NCBI GenBank assembly: GCA_958424475.1
Contig: CATZTY010000063.1
Location: forward strand, 1-6,412
From: an uncultured Collinsella sp.
GTDB lineage: Bacteria > Actinomycetota > Coriobacteriia > Coriobacteriales > Coriobacteriaceae
Reading direction: 5' to 3'
Length of the DNA stretch: 6,412 bases
The notes under the pieces were generated by a model. It saw nothing but the letters and a program-made list of their open reading frames with translations, was not told where the DNA came from and did not search any database. A program made the position numbers and the translations under genes. How positions within the stretch are numbered: the first letter of the stretch is position 1; every line of letters starts with the position of its first letter. Positions 6,166-6,412 of the stretch are shown here, in pieces.

Positions 6166-6412
6166 ATGTCCACCACCCCAACCGACCCGCGCGCCGTTGC
6201 CTCCGCGCTGCTGGTGCCCGGTACCACCTGCCACGGCTTTACCGTCGAGCGCCGCGAGACCGTGCCTGAGCTCGACTCGGACGCTTATGTGCTGCGCCAC
6301 ACCGCCTCGGGCGCTCGCCTGCTGTACCTGGCATGCAACGACGAAAACAAGGCCTTTGCCATTGGCTTTAAGACGCCGCCGGCCGATTCCACCGGCGTGT
6401 TCCATATTCTTG
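6166..6412 (+). CDS. M16C insulinase-family zinc peptidase, N-terminal fragment (cut by window edge)
   Basis: This is the first 82 residues of a presequence-protease-like metallopeptidase, which degrades peptides inside a clamshell chamber. The pattern HGFTVERRETVPELDSDAYVLRH, then ARLLYLACNDENKAFAIGFKTPP, then DSTGVFHIL is the standard N-terminal strand arrangement of M16C enzymes. The final FHIL is the beginning of the HxxEH zinc motif (H80); the expected Glu and second His fall just past the window. No signal peptide is visible, so a cytosolic enzyme is expected. The start is supported by AAAGGAG (6152-6158), 7 nt before the ATG. Full-length members are about 950-1000 residues, so most of the gene is outside. 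It is divergent from the RecG-like gene, whose presumed start is only 63 nt away. Confidence 0.92.
   Translation, partial: MSTTPTDPRAVASALLVPGTTCHGFTVERRETVPELDSDAYVLRHTASGARLLYLACNDENKAFAIGFKTPPADSTGVFHIL

Noticed and set aside
4636..6405. Extending the RecG-like gene to a 589-residue protein starting at 6405.
   Set aside because: The extra residues would be antisense to the well-supported start of the M16C peptidase, resemble no family, and there is no matching ribosome site.

Overview
The window looks like chromosome from a high-GC actinobacterium of the Coriobacteriia, most likely Collinsella or a close relative. This is inferred from GC-rich codon use, Shine-Dalgarno-led genes, the M16C peptidase N-terminus and the style of the RecG-like protein. 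No sequence search was possible.

Layout, left to right: (1) a ten-helix EamA-family transporter on the minus strand, cut by the left edge; (2) a tRNA-Val(GAC) gene with its own promoter and an intrinsic terminator; (3) a DUF5710-type protein with two CxxC pairs on the plus strand; (4) a small zinc-ribbon protein and an HNH endonuclease, both on the minus strand and possibly co-transcribed, in a stretch that is less GC-rich by eye than its surroundings; (5) an unrecognised 163-residue protein on the plus strand; (6) a minus-strand RecG-C-terminal-like ATP-binding protein (half an AlbA_2 domain, HATPase_c_4, winged helix); (7) the start of an M16C insulinase-family peptidase on the plus strand, cut by the right edge just before its zinc motif is complete.

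The most unusual part is at 5851-6033, at the 5' end of the RecG-like gene. It holds a large inverted repeat (two 54-nt arms, of which 17 + 21 nt pair perfectly) followed by a 51-bp imperfect direct duplication. The unit is exactly 17 codons and all three minus-strand frames stay open through it. In the RecG-like protein it stands where the first half of the AlbA_2 domain should be. This suggests a palindromic repeat element that has rearranged, or been captured by, the 5' end of the gene, somewhat like the in-frame palindromic elements known from Rickettsia.

The genes do not form one pathway. Housekeeping genes (tRNA, peptidase, transporter) are interspersed with accessory ones (DUF5710, zinc ribbon, HNH nuclease, RecG-like). 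The HNH/zinc-ribbon pair is the best candidate for a small nucleic-acid-targeting or defence unit, but that is inference.
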